The notes: generated by a model from the letters alone, not told the origin. DNA of 7,631 nt from Tannerellaceae bacterium (GCA_031267775.1 JAIRYL010000146.1:1-7631); one strand, 5' to 3'. Positions 1 to 6,830 are shown, counted from the first letter of the stretch. Numbers and translations: made by a program.

Positions 1-52
1 CCGCTTATTTTACGTCCCTGCCTGCCATTCATCCGGGGGATATAAGGAAGCG

Positions 53-165
53 TATGAAAATAAACGGGATATACCCGTTTTCGTTCCCTGGCGCCGCAGG
101 CGTTCCGTGTGGCTACCCCCCGGCCAGGCGAAGCCGCCGGGGGCAGGCGGAACGCCCCGCCCCAA
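53..165. repeat. Interspersed palindromic repeat, copy A
   Basis: This block of about 110 bp recurs in the same orientation at about 7065-7185, with small differences. It is built from three inverted repeats in a row: AAACGGG (62-68) with CCCGTTT (74-80) around ATATA; a GCGCC-GCA-GGCG core near 92-102; and CCCCCGG (117-123) with CCGGGGG (137-143). A GC-rich tail follows at 144-164. It lies outside any recognised gene and close to the contig edge, which fits a multi-copy sequence that breaks assemblies. No transposase or coding gene is visible inside. Chance is ruled out by the second copy. The function (REP/MITE-like element, terminator or attenuator) is unknown. Confidence 0.8.
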
Positions 166-170
166 TTAAA

Positions 171-215
171 TTGAAAATTGAAAGTTGAAAGTTGAAAGTT
201 GAAAATTAAGAATTA
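171..215. repeat. Heptamer tandem array (TTGAAAR)
   Basis: Five perfect-phase 7-bp units read TTGAAAA, TTGAAAG, TTGAAAG, TTGAAAG, TTGAAAA (171-205), and then run into TTAAGAATTA. The last 14 bases (202-215) are a perfect inverted complement of 284-297, in the second heptamer array. No gene is present. AT-rich 7-bp slippage repeats are common between Bacteroidales genes; here they may be simple replication-slippage products. Confidence 0.75.
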
Positions 216-225
216 GCAAATGTAT

Positions 226-242
226 CAGGCGCTTCTTGCCTG
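226..242. repeat. Short inverted repeat between heptamer arrays
   Basis: CAGGC (226-230) and GCCTG (238-242) form a 5-bp stem around a 7-nt loop. It lies in the 68-bp spacer between the two heptamer arrays, so it would sit at the tip of the larger stem that those arrays could form. No poly-T run follows. Its role is unknown. Confidence 0.35.
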
Positions 243-282
243 GGTAGAATGCTTGCCGTGCCTTTTTTTCGTTCGATTTATT

Positions 283-317
283 TTAATTCTTAATTTTTAA
301 TTTTTAATTCTTCATTC
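283..317. repeat. Heptamer tandem array (TTAATTY)
   Basis: Five 7-bp units in exact register read TTAATTC, TTAATTT, TTAATTT, TTAATTC, TTCATTC. The array points the opposite way to the one at 171-215, and the 14-bp segment 284-297 is its perfect inverted partner. It lies directly beyond the hairpin at 316-330, downstream of the MBOAT gene. Confidence 0.7.
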
Positions 318-330
318 CCCTTGCGGGGGA
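316..330 (-). terminator. GC hairpin downstream of the MBOAT operon
   Basis: On the minus strand this reads as a CCCC stem, a GCAA tetraloop and a GGGG stem, about 65 nt past the MBOAT stop codon, followed by A/T-rich heptamers. The stem and its position fit a transcript 3' end. There is no clean U run straight after it, so intrinsic termination is uncertain. Confidence 0.4.
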
Positions 331-333
331 CGC

Positions 334-355
334 GCCCAAATGAATGGGGCTTTTT
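334..355 (+). terminator. Rho-independent-like terminator, rightward
   Basis: GCCC (334-337) and GGGC (347-350) form a short stem around a 9-nt loop, followed directly by TTTTT (351-355). The U run is on the plus strand, so it would stop rightward transcription entering the convergent MBOAT gene. The stem is only 4 bp, so strength is doubtful. Confidence 0.35.
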
Positions 356-392
356 AGATGCGTTTGCCCTGAGAAGCCTCCTAAGGCGTTGT

Positions 393-1955
393 TCAGAACT
401 GAAAATAAATAAACGGTTGCACGCCGGCGCTTTTTATTTGGATAACGATAAATATAAGTACCGCCAACATGAGCGCCTGGATAAGCAAAGGCGAACGGGT
501 AACGATGTTTTGTACGGCCAACCCTGCGCGGCGCGGGAGAAAATGAAGAATATAACCTGCCGCCATCAAATATGTTACGCCTTTGTATCCTGCAACAAAC
601 TGTATAAATACTTCAGGGTGGAAGTTAGCAAAGATTTGATATAATACTTCTCCGGCAATCTGCATGGAATCAGCCCGGAAAAATATCCAGCCAAAACAAA
701 CCAGGTGAAACGTAAACGCGATACCTGCTATCCGGCGGAAAGGAGACGTTTGGCTTCCCAAACGCTTAAAACTGCTGAAACGTCCCATCATAAACTTATG
801 TATGGCAAGGGATACGCCATGTATCGCTCCCCACAGGATAAAGCGAAGCGAGGCGCCATGCCATAATCCGCCCAGTAGCATCGTTATCATCAGGTTTAGA
901 TAGGTACGCGTTTTCCCTTTGCGGTTGCCGCCGAGGGATATATAGAGATAATCTTTCAGCCAGGATGACAGGGAGATATGCCAGCGTCGCCAGAACTCCG
1001 TAATGGTTGCCGACTGATACGGAGAATCGAAATTAATATTAAACCGGTAACCAAGCAACAGGGCTATCCCGATAGCCATATCCGAATACCCGGAAAAGTC
1101 GCAATAAATTTGCAGCGCGTACCCATAAACGCCCAGCAGGTTTTCTACTCCGGTGTAGAGCAGGGGAGCGTCAAAAATACGGTCTACAAAATTAAGACTG
1201 ATATAGTCGGATATCACGGCCTTCTTAAACAATCCGCAAAAGAGCAGGAAAAGACCTTCTCCAAACTGTTCGCGGGTAACGACTATTTCTTTATATATCT
1301 GCGGAATAAAGTCGCGCGCACGTACGATCGGCCCCGCCACTAATTGAGGGAAGAACGAAACATAAAATACATAATCGATCCACCGGTAAAGCGGCTCCAA
1401 CTGACGCCTGTAGATATCGATGATATAGCTCAACGACTGGAAGGTAAAGAAAGATATCCCAACAGGCAGAAAAATATCCTTCGGCTCGTACAGTACCTGT
1501 TGAAGCGTTTCGTTCCCTAATAATACATTGGCTTCATGTATCAACTGACAGCCCATATCCATCAGGAAATTGAAATATTTAAAATAAGCCAGTACCCCCA
1601 GGTTAATACAGAGGCTGATCATAACCAGCAGTTTGCGAACGGCGGAAGAGGTTGTTAAAACCAGTTTTTGTCCGATAAAGAAGTCGGAAGTAGCAGTCGT
1701 TATCAGTAGCAGAAACCATAATCCGCTGCTCTTATAATAAAAATAAAACGAAAAGATCGTTACATAAATAATACGGACTACTAAATGTTTTTTAAGCGAT
1801 TTATAAACAATAAGAAAACCTATAAACAGAAAAAAGAACATACCGCTACTGAACAGCATCGGAACGTTCGGCCGGTAAACAAATTGCTCTGCTAATTTTT
1901 CCCATGACAAGCCGGAGAAAAATCCGGCTGTATCAGTTAGTAACGAATCAAACAT
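393..1955 (-). CDS. MBOAT-family O-acyltransferase (AlgI/PatA/DltB-like)
   Basis: This is an inner-membrane acyltransferase of 520 residues, a usual length for AlgI-type proteins. Many hydrophobic segments are visible from about residue 36 to the end. The family signature is very well kept: a WRRWHISLSSWLKDYLYISLGG stretch split as WRRWH (322-326) and SWLKDYLYISLGGNR (331-345), then LLGGLWHGA (360-368). His326 and His366 match the two histidines important in Pseudomonas AlgI. FLPVGISFFTFQ (162-173) and QLVAGPIVR (204-212) are further AlgI-type blocks. Members pass an acyl group, usually acetyl from acetyl-CoA, across the membrane to periplasmic partners. The start lies one base after the stop of the upstream SGNH gene, so it is the last gene of a three-gene operon. 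Whether the polymer is peptidoglycan or an exopolysaccharide cannot be told from this gene alone. Confidence 0.93.
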   Translation of the reverse strand: MFDSLLTDTAGFFSGLSWEKLAEQFVYRPNVPMLFSSGMFFFLFIGFLIVYKSLKKHLVVRIIYVTIFSFYFYYKSSGLWFLLLITTATSDFFIGQKLVLTTSSAVRKLLVMISLCINLGVLAYFKYFNFLMDMGCQLIHEANVLLGNETLQQVLYEPKDIFLPVGISFFTFQSLSYIIDIYRRQLEPLYRWIDYVFYVSFFPQLVAGPIVRARDFIPQIYKEIVVTREQFGEGLFLLFCGLFKKAVISDYISLNFVDRIFDAPLLYTGVENLLGVYGYALQIYCDFSGYSDMAIGIALLLGYRFNINFDSPYQSATITEFWRRWHISLSSWLKDYLYISLGGNRKGKTRTYLNLMITMLLGGLWHGASLRFILWGAIHGVSLAIHKFMMGRFSSFKRLGSQTSPFRRIAGIAFTFHLVCFGWIFFRADSMQIAGEVLYQIFANFHPEVFIQFVAGYKGVTYLMAAGYILHFLPRRAGLAVQNIVTRSPLLIQALMLAVLIFIVIQIKSAGVQPFIYFQF

Positions 1956-1956
1956 A

Positions 1957-3363
1957 TTATCTTTCCTGATTATCGGTTGTAAACGATTCTCTTTCTATCT
2001 TATTATTCATCAACGCTTTAAACAGCAGCGTTCCTTGCTCGGCATATCCTTCTTTGTTTAAATGAATACGGTCGGGTCTCATCCATTTGCCGTTAAACCA
2101 GTTTTTAGAAGAGCCTTTACCGCCCGTAGCCGCAAACAAATCCCAGCAAGCTATACCTTCTTTTTCCGCTACTTCTATAATAACTTTCGCAGCCCGTTCG
2201 GTATTTTCATTCCTGATATAGGCGCGTTTCTTATTAACCCATACTCGTTTGTAGCACTCGGAAGGCGTAGTGAGCAGAATCGCGCTCTTCGGCATATATT
2301 TCCTGACCAAAGAAACAAAAGAGGTTATCTGGCTGGAAAAATCGGCGGTAGAGAAACGTTTGCCAAACGTTTCATTTGTCCCCAGAGAGATAATCAGCAG
2401 GGAAGGATTCAGCAAGGCTAATTTCCGTACATAGTCGTCGTCCGTATAATCAGCATACATGGCGCCATTAATTCCTATCGAATGATACAATATCCCGGAA
2501 CCGCCATTCGTCAGGTTAAAGCCATAATACAAATTATCAAAGGATGCTGCCGGAAGAAGCGAATCCGTCCCCGCCTTGCGTCTTGTGCTCTGCAACAGCA
2601 GGTTATCCGTTAAGCAATCCAGATGGAATGTATCCGTTACGACGTCTGGCGTAGGAGAAACAGGGCTTCTGAAAACTTCCGCCGAATCTTTAATTGAACC
2701 GGAAGGCAGCATCGGCATAGATTTTTCTCCACGATACAGCACAACCCTGTTAAACGCATATCCGGCGCCATTTACCGGCGCTATCGCCAAATCGAAATTT
2801 ACAAAGGGAGATACGGTCTGTATCCCTATGCCGCCAGGCCCTAAGGGCGTTTTTGGAATACGTTGGATACAGCGCCCGGCTATCCATTCCTTTACCACTG
2901 TCGAAATAAAATAATCCGCCGGCTCGTTTGTTTTTGCTATTTTCAGCGGCGTTATCCAACCGCGTCCGGCATTCCCGTATTGCTGATGCATCAACCGCAT
3001 GGCGCGCCCGCTAAGATAACCGGCCTGTATATGCGAATCGCCCAAATGAACAATCGAAACAACCGTATCCGCTCCCCTGCTCAATTGGTCTAATTCCCGG
3101 AAGAAAGCGTCTAATGAATGGAAGGGATCGTTTACCGTGCATAGCGAATCGATCGCAAATTTCAGATTAGAACGCACCGTATCCGATATAACCGTCGGTT
3201 TGAGAGCCGGGAGCGCTACAGACGTCGCAGTGCGGACGGCTTCCTGTCTGACAAATGATTTACGCGTAGCGGCATACATTTGTATACCCACAAATAACGC
3301 AATCAGACAAGCAACCGCCAAAATGCGTACTATATTATTGAACCGTTTGTTCTGCTTTATCAT
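1957..3363 (-). CDS. Membrane-anchored SGNH/GDSL hydrolase (second of pair)
   Basis: This protein of 468 residues has one N-terminal hydrophobic anchor (about 11-30), so the rest should be periplasmic. SGNH blocks are present in order: HLGDSH (106-111) with nucleophile Ser110; a block II glycine near GINGA (297-301); LGTNE (327-331) for block III; and DRIH (431-434) with the Asp-His pair. About 185 residues separate blocks I and II, much more than in a minimal SGNH fold, implying an inserted domain. Such enzymes add or remove O-acetyl groups on glycans. A good ribosome site, AAAGGAG, ends 4 nt before the ATG; this is noteworthy because Bacteroidales often lack one. Its first 29 bp overlap the 3' end of the upstream paralogue, and its stop is one base before the MBOAT ATG, so translational coupling is likely. 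Confidence 0.88.
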   Translation of the reverse strand: MIKQNKRFNNIVRILAVACLIALFVGIQMYAATRKSFVRQEAVRTATSVALPALKPTVISDTVRSNLKFAIDSLCTVNDPFHSLDAFFRELDQLSRGADTVVSIVHLGDSHIQAGYLSGRAMRLMHQQYGNAGRGWITPLKIAKTNEPADYFISTVVKEWIAGRCIQRIPKTPLGPGGIGIQTVSPFVNFDLAIAPVNGAGYAFNRVVLYRGEKSMPMLPSGSIKDSAEVFRSPVSPTPDVVTDTFHLDCLTDNLLLQSTRRKAGTDSLLPAASFDNLYYGFNLTNGGSGILYHSIGINGAMYADYTDDDYVRKLALLNPSLLIISLGTNETFGKRFSTADFSSQITSFVSLVRKYMPKSAILLTTPSECYKRVWVNKKRAYIRNENTERAAKVIIEVAEKEGIACWDLFAATGGKGSSKNWFNGKWMRPDRIHLNKEGYAEQGTLLFKALMNNKIERESFTTDNQER

Positions 3364-4786
3364 AAAACTCCTTTTCTATCAGCAATGCGCTGATTAAACT
3401 TTTGGCTATTTCTCGTCCGCCGCGAAAACTCAAGTGGGTATAATCTTTACTGGCCCACCCTTTATTTACAAATCCCACCATACTATTCTCGCCGCCCATG
3501 GCGCCAAACGTATTCCAGAAAGGTATGCCGGCCTGCTGAGCTATCTGCCGTTGCGTATGCAAAAGGGCTAATACGGCAGGCATGGTCTGAAATTCGCCAT
3601 TGTATTGGTTGCAGCGGTCTGATACGCCCATCAGCAGAAAGTCTGTATCCGGAAAACAATGCCTGAGGTGGCTGATCACCTTTATCATCCGCGCCTTGTA
3701 CCATCCGTATTGAAGCATATTTTCATCGATTACATTCAATCCATATTGCAGGATGATTAAGTCGTAATGACGTACTTTATCGAACGACTCGCAATCCGCA
3801 GGATCGAGCCGCTCCATCAATAAACCGGAATTACCCCGCAGTGAGAAGTTATCCACCACAACCCCTTCATTATCTTCCAGCGCAAGTCCCAAAGCGCGGA
3901 AACCTTTGGCGTCCGTAAAGGTGAAGCGCCCTGTCGTAATGGAGTCGTCATGCACAATGTATTGGTCTATAATGCCGGACGACGATAAAACCCGGTTAAT
4001 CGTATCGGGAGAACCGTTATAAACCAATTGCATATTCGTTCCCGCCGTCTTTTCATATATCAGCTTCAAGGAAGAAACGCTCTTTAACCGGTCGTAATAT
4101 CCGGCAGTTTTAAACGAGATTTCCGCCTTGTCCGATTTAACTTCAAAAGTCATTCCCGACAAGGTATACGCCTGTTTTTTATCGTTCAGGATAGAATGAA
4201 TAGTCCATCCTTTTATTTGCTGGTCGATTGTCGGACGGTATTGGGCGGTTGGCGAAGTAACAGGCACAAAGCCTACTCCTCTGCCGCCAAACTTCTTCTG
4301 CATGTCGTTCCTGAAGTCGGCCACCATAATATCTCCTTCAATAAACGAATCGCCTGTCACGGCGATACGTACCGGCCGGCTCGTACGGCGGTTCAGGGCG
4401 GCAAAAAAACGACTTAGCCCGGTATGCCCCGTCGAATGATCTTCTATCCTTATGCCTGCCGTATCGGCTTGGCGGCCGGTCGACATTATTTTATACAGCG
4501 AGTCGCGCAATTCAATAACCCTCAAATCTATCAACTCAGCCTGCGTCGTCGAATCGCAACGAATGGCGGAATCTGTCTCTATAACCGCTTCCGTTTCTTC
4601 CAACTGAGCGCGCAGGGAATCCAGCGAAACCGACGCCTCTTTTAAGCGTATATCGGAGAGTAAATCAACTTTCTTTATTGTATAACCGAACAACGAATCG
4701 GGCAATCCATATAATCCCACACAGATAAATAATACGAAGATCAATAAGATAAGCAGTCTGTTAAAATTATCTTTTATATTCATCAT
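3335..4786 (-). CDS. Membrane-anchored SGNH/GDSL hydrolase (first of pair)
   Basis: This protein of 483 residues starts with a hydrophobic anchor (about 10-27), followed by a charged, probably helical linker (about 40-100) and then an SGNH domain. Catalytic blocks are VTGDSF (143-148) with Ser147, RGNSG (317-321), LQYGLN (346-351) and DYTHL (448-452) with Asp448 and His451. The 170 residues between blocks I and II include a beta-rich stretch (about 208-312), again an insert domain. It is related in layout to the next gene and is probably an old duplicate that kept its catalytic residues. It is the first gene of the operon, with a Bacteroidetes-type promoter 19-49 bp upstream. Two adjacent ATG codons could serve as start, which makes no practical difference. 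Expected role: periplasmic O-acetyl transfer or removal with the MBOAT. The exact substrate is not shown. Confidence 0.86.
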   Translation of the reverse strand: MMNIKDNFNRLLILLIFVLFICVGLYGLPDSLFGYTIKKVDLLSDIRLKEASVSLDSLRAQLEETEAVIETDSAIRCDSTTQAELIDLRVIELRDSLYKIMSTGRQADTAGIRIEDHSTGHTGLSRFFAALNRRTSRPVRIAVTGDSFIEGDIMVADFRNDMQKKFGGRGVGFVPVTSPTAQYRPTIDQQIKGWTIHSILNDKKQAYTLSGMTFEVKSDKAEISFKTAGYYDRLKSVSSLKLIYEKTAGTNMQLVYNGSPDTINRVLSSSGIIDQYIVHDDSITTGRFTFTDAKGFRALGLALEDNEGVVVDNFSLRGNSGLLMERLDPADCESFDKVRHYDLIILQYGLNVIDENMLQYGWYKARMIKVISHLRHCFPDTDFLLMGVSDRCNQYNGEFQTMPAVLALLHTQRQIAQQAGIPFWNTFGAMGGENSMVGFVNKGWASKDYTHLSFRGGREIAKSLISALLIEKEFYDKAEQTVQ

Positions 4787-4804
4787 TTATTTTATTCGCA
4801 GCCG

Positions 4805-4835
4805 CAAAGATAGAGAGTTCCGGCGTCTTTTCCAA
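4805..4835 (-). promoter_or_regulatory. Bacteroidetes sigma-ABfr-type promoter of the SGNH-MBOAT operon
   Basis: On the minus strand TTGG (4835-4832) is followed after exactly 19 nt by TATCTTTG (4812-4805), a perfect match to the Bacteroides -7 consensus TAnnTTTG with a -33-like TTG at normal spacing. Transcription would start a few bases later, leaving a leader of only about 10-15 nt before the ATG at 4786. It would drive all three genes of the operon. Confidence 0.72.
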
Positions 4836-4862
4836 TTAAGTATAAAATTAAAAGCCTAATCC

Positions 4863-4883
4863 GATAGACCGGATACGGCTATC
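4863..4883. repeat. Inverted repeat upstream of the operon promoter
   Basis: GATAG-A-CCG (4863-4871) pairs with CGGCTATC (4876-4883) around GATA, giving an 8-bp stem with one bulged A. It lies about 28 bp upstream of the -33 element, a position that suits a regulator site or a transcript 3' hairpin. There is no second copy in the window to support either reading. Confidence 0.35.
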
Positions 4884-4952
4884 TGTAGTCGAGATAAACG
4901 ATTGACGTGGAAATACGATTTTATACAAAAACTTTATTTCCTCTGCGTTTTT

Positions 4953-5061
4953 CAATCGCCCAATGGATAACAATACGTAATGGTAATGATTTAGGGGCGA
5001 TTAAACAGGCGATTGAAAGGTGATTGATGAATGAAAAATAACGGGCGATTGGGAGGCGACC
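4953..5061. repeat. Phased GGCGATT motif cluster
   Basis: GGCGATT or a one- to two-base variant begins at 4996, 5008, 5019, 5044 and 5055, giving steps of 12, 11, 25 and 11 bp, close to one or two helical turns. An inverted copy, CAATCGCCC, lies at 4953-4961. Repeats with helical spacing upstream of a promoter look like an array of protein-binding sites. No coding frame explains them. The protein involved is unknown. Confidence 0.5.
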
Positions 5062-5111
5062 GAGTTTCATGTTGTATACAGGATGATAAGTAGACGGAAA
5101 AGTTGAAAAAA

Positions 5112-5221
5112 CATTATAATATTATTTCCAAGTCATTATAATAGTTTTAAAAGTACATCATAATGATTTTGTAAAAGCGCTATGATGGTTTACCGAAGAC
5201 ATTATACTGATTTTTATGTAA
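5112..5221. repeat. Five-copy degenerate 22-bp tandem repeat
   Basis: Units start at 5112, 5134, 5156, 5178 and 5200, all exactly 22 bp apart. The left half is best conserved (CATTATAAT, CATTATAAT, CATCATAAT, CGCTATGAT, CATTATACT), mostly followed by a T-rich stretch; the right half varies. The fourth unit is the most diverged. Twenty-two is not a multiple of three and is two helical turns, so binding sites are more likely than coding repeats. The array lies 80 bp past the lipoprotein stop and about 300 bp before the SGNH operon promoter. Confidence 0.7.
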
Positions 5222-5283
5222 GTCTGCCATATAGATTAATACAGGCGGTTTCTACTAACTCCTGTTTTCCGGGTTGATCCCTT

Positions 5284-5299
5284 ACCCCCGCAAGAGGGT
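5284..5299. terminator. Weak hairpin after the lipoprotein gene
   Basis: ACCC (5284-5287) pairs with GGGT (5296-5299) about 3 nt past the lipoprotein stop. The top strand shares CCCCCGCAAG with the minus strand of the hairpin at 316-330. There is no U run, so its role as a terminator is a guess from position. Confidence 0.25.
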
Positions 5300-5301
5300 T
5301 C

Positions 5302-6444
5302 TCAACGAATTTTAGCTACGCATAAGATCGGATTACTTTCTTCGTGCAGGCCGGGGAAGCGTTTCATAAATCCGGTAGCGCCCTTGTCGAAGACGACATA
5401 CGCCGGTATGGGGATGATCATCCAGCCGTCTTCCAGCGGGAAGGCAACTTCCGGCTCCCATATCAGGTCGTCAAAACGCAGATTTCTGATTAACCGGGAG
5501 GTTGAACTTTGTTTGTCTATCAAGGCATAACTGTTATACCGGTTTTTTTCATCCCCTTGAAAACGCAGGAAGATCGTCCTGTCTCCTTCTATAAAAAACG
5601 GTATATGGCTGATATAATCTTTCTGCCTGGCTTCAAGGACAAGGTGTTCCCATGGAATATCTTGCCTCTCCCAATAACCGGCAGGCACATTTTTCCCGCC
5701 CGCATCAATCGTATACCGCAAGATGGCGCTGTCGGGCGTCAATTCATAAATGTTGTTGTCCTGGTATTGGTTGAGCAGTATCTTGCCCTCGTATCTGGGG
5801 AAACAGAAATTCATGAAATAAGTAAGCGGAAGGTATGCTGTCGGGAAATAAGAGCGCAGTACTTCCCCGCTGTTTTTATTCAGGATATGAATCTTTTGCT
5901 GAACGTGTTTTTCCAAACTGCGAACAATAAGCAGGCTGTCGTCCAGGCAGGTAATATCTACCGGATTGAGGTCTGACAAGCCTCCTGTTTTCTTCAGGAA
6001 AACATCTTCTTTCGAGTACGTATAAAGGCTTCCTGTCCGGCGGCATAAAATGGAAACATCCCCGTTCGGCCAAATGGTAAAGGCTACCAAGCCTAAATAA
6101 GACCCGGGACCATTCCCTATATGGTCTATCACACGCAGGAATTTCCCTTGCTTTGTAAAAATATTGATACGTTTCATGTCGCCGAGGTAAAAGCAATCGC
6201 CATAGATCAGGATTCGTCTTATCCGGTCGCCTATTAACCCTTTATCGGCAGGCGTTTCCAGCATTACGTACTCGTACGCTTCGAAGATGGAATCAAGGGG
6301 GCAACTGATTTTAGACCGTAACGGGATATGGAATGTTTTCGGCAAGCCGGATTCATCTGCCATATTCTCTTTTGTAGAATCAGTAACGCAACCTCCCCCT
6401 GTTATCACAAAAAGGAATAATAGGATGATAATAGATGATTTCAT
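5302..6444 (-). CDS. 6-bladed beta-propeller lipoprotein
   Basis: The ATG at 6444 is chosen over a TTG 12 bases upstream because it gives a clean lipoprotein signal: MKSS, a hydrophobic run, then TGGGC with lipidated Cys19. The mature part is about 360 residues and rich in short beta segments. Its strongest family mark is IFTKQGKFLRVIDHIGNGPG near 95-114: a propeller blade ending in the G-x-GPG turn typical of the Bacteroidetes 6-bladed beta-propeller family (PF17170-like, from memory). These proteins are exported, lipid-anchored and of unknown biochemical role. They often sit next to short secreted or modified peptides. Here the ATG overlaps (ATGA) the stop of the cysteine-rich reading frame of the upstream peptide gene, which suggests coupled translation. 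Length is normal for the family and no disruption is seen. Confidence 0.85.
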   Translation of the reverse strand: MKSSIIILLFLFVITGGGCVTDSTKENMADESGLPKTFHIPLRSKISCPLDSIFEAYEYVMLETPADKGLIGDRIRRILIYGDCFYLGDMKRINIFTKQGKFLRVIDHIGNGPGSYLGLVAFTIWPNGDVSILCRRTGSLYTYSKEDVFLKKTGGLSDLNPVDITCLDDSLLIVRSLEKHVQQKIHILNKNSGEVLRSYFPTAYLPLTYFMNFCFPRYEGKILLNQYQDNNIYELTPDSAILRYTIDAGGKNVPAGYWERQDIPWEHLVLEARQKDYISHIPFFIEGDRTIFLRFQGDEKNRYNSYALIDKQSSTSRLIRNLRFDDLIWEPEVAFPLEDGWMIIPIPAYVVFDKGATGFMKRFPGLHEESNPILCVAKIR

Positions 6445-6457
6445 ACTGTATTGCAAT

Positions 6458-6634
6458 TTAGCACACCTTTGCTATCACAGACCTCAGAACATTTACCACA
6501 GGCTGACGCAGGATGAGAGCCTGATTCACCCTTGCAATGGCAGTATACCTCTCGCCACCTCTTAATGATTTCATTTGTTCTGCCGTTAAAACTTTTGCAG
6601 AATCATTAAATACTAATTTTTCAAGTTGTTTCAT
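6458..6634 (-). CDS. GG-leader natural-product (RiPP) precursor peptide, frameshifted
   Basis: The open frame gives 58 residues. The first 27 are a classic Bacteroidales leader: MKQLEKLVFNDS, then a helical stretch ending MKSLRGG (21-27), like the TIGR04149 GG-motif precursors tied to radical SAM enzymes (named from memory). After GG the raw frame is unlike a core peptide. The next frame, entered by one missing or two extra bases near 6549-6556, reads about 36 residues from EVYCHCKGES to NCNTV with six cysteines, and its TGA (6443-6441) overlaps the ATG of the lipoprotein gene. The intact gene would therefore span 6441-6634 and encode 64 residues, cleaved after GG to release a Cys-rich product. 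An A-rich stretch precedes the ATG, as is usual for Bacteroidales. No modifying enzyme or exporter is in the window. Confidence 0.7.
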   Translation of the reverse strand: MKQLEKLVFNDSAKVLTAEQMKSLRGGERYTAIARVNQALILRQPVVNVLRSVIAKVC

Positions 6635-6654
6635 TGTTTTTTTATTTTGGTTAA

Positions 6655-6690
6655 CAAATTCAACACAAATATTATAATTTAATTTGTAAT
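6655..6690 (-). promoter_or_regulatory. Possible promoter of the precursor-lipoprotein pair
   Basis: On the minus strand TGAATTTG (6662-6655) differs from TAnnTTTG by one base, and TAATATTTG (6674-6666) carries the same box with one extra spacer base. An inverted repeat ACAAAT (6665-6670) / ATTTGT (6682-6687) surrounds the second. No convincing -33 TTTG is seen, so this is only a candidate. Confidence 0.3.
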
Positions 6691-6711
6691 AAAAAACAGA
6701 TACACAAGAAA

Positions 6712-6830
6712 ATGGAAGCTTTATTAAAGATCGCTCACCATAATTTTTGCATGCAGATCCTTCCGACCTCTTTCAATAGAGAGTTGGAACCAAGTAGTCT
6801 GCTACTACTTTCCATGTATCAACGGAAACC
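6712..6830. other. Unassigned stretch before the glycosyltransferase remnant
   Basis: No gene is firmly recognised here. One plus frame opens with MEALLKIAHHNF, loosely like the PKIIHQIW opening of sugar-binding glycosyltransferases, but it stays out of frame with the recognisable remnant that follows, and the spacing to it is longer than usual. An inverted repeat AAGTAG (6793-6798) / CTACTT (6805-6810) is present. It may be decayed 5' sequence of the glycosyltransferase. Confidence 0.3.

Noticed and set aside
1..52. Possible 3' coding fragment at the left edge
   Set aside because: One plus frame is open into the repeat, but the 17 residues before the repeat match nothing recognisable and are too few to judge.
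321..644. Plus-strand frame of 107 residues at the end of the MBOAT gene
   Set aside because: It is mostly antisense to the conserved MBOAT C-terminus and covers the terminator-like hairpins.
5112..5221. CRISPR array
   Set aside because: Units are contiguous and degenerate with no unique spacers, and the period of 22 bp is too short for a repeat plus spacer.
5509..5976. Plus-strand frame of 155 residues opposite the lipoprotein
   Set aside because: It is the antisense shadow of a well-supported lipoprotein gene, with no recognisable motif.
6445..6456. TTG start at 6456 adding four residues to the propeller lipoprotein
   Set aside because: The ATG at 6444 gives a standard lipoprotein signal peptide and the ATGA overlap with the peptide gene, so the longer start is not needed.
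6735..6815. Short minus-strand frame of 26 residues before the precursor gene
   Set aside because: It is too short, shows no leader or signal features, and lies over possible glycosyltransferase remnant sequence.
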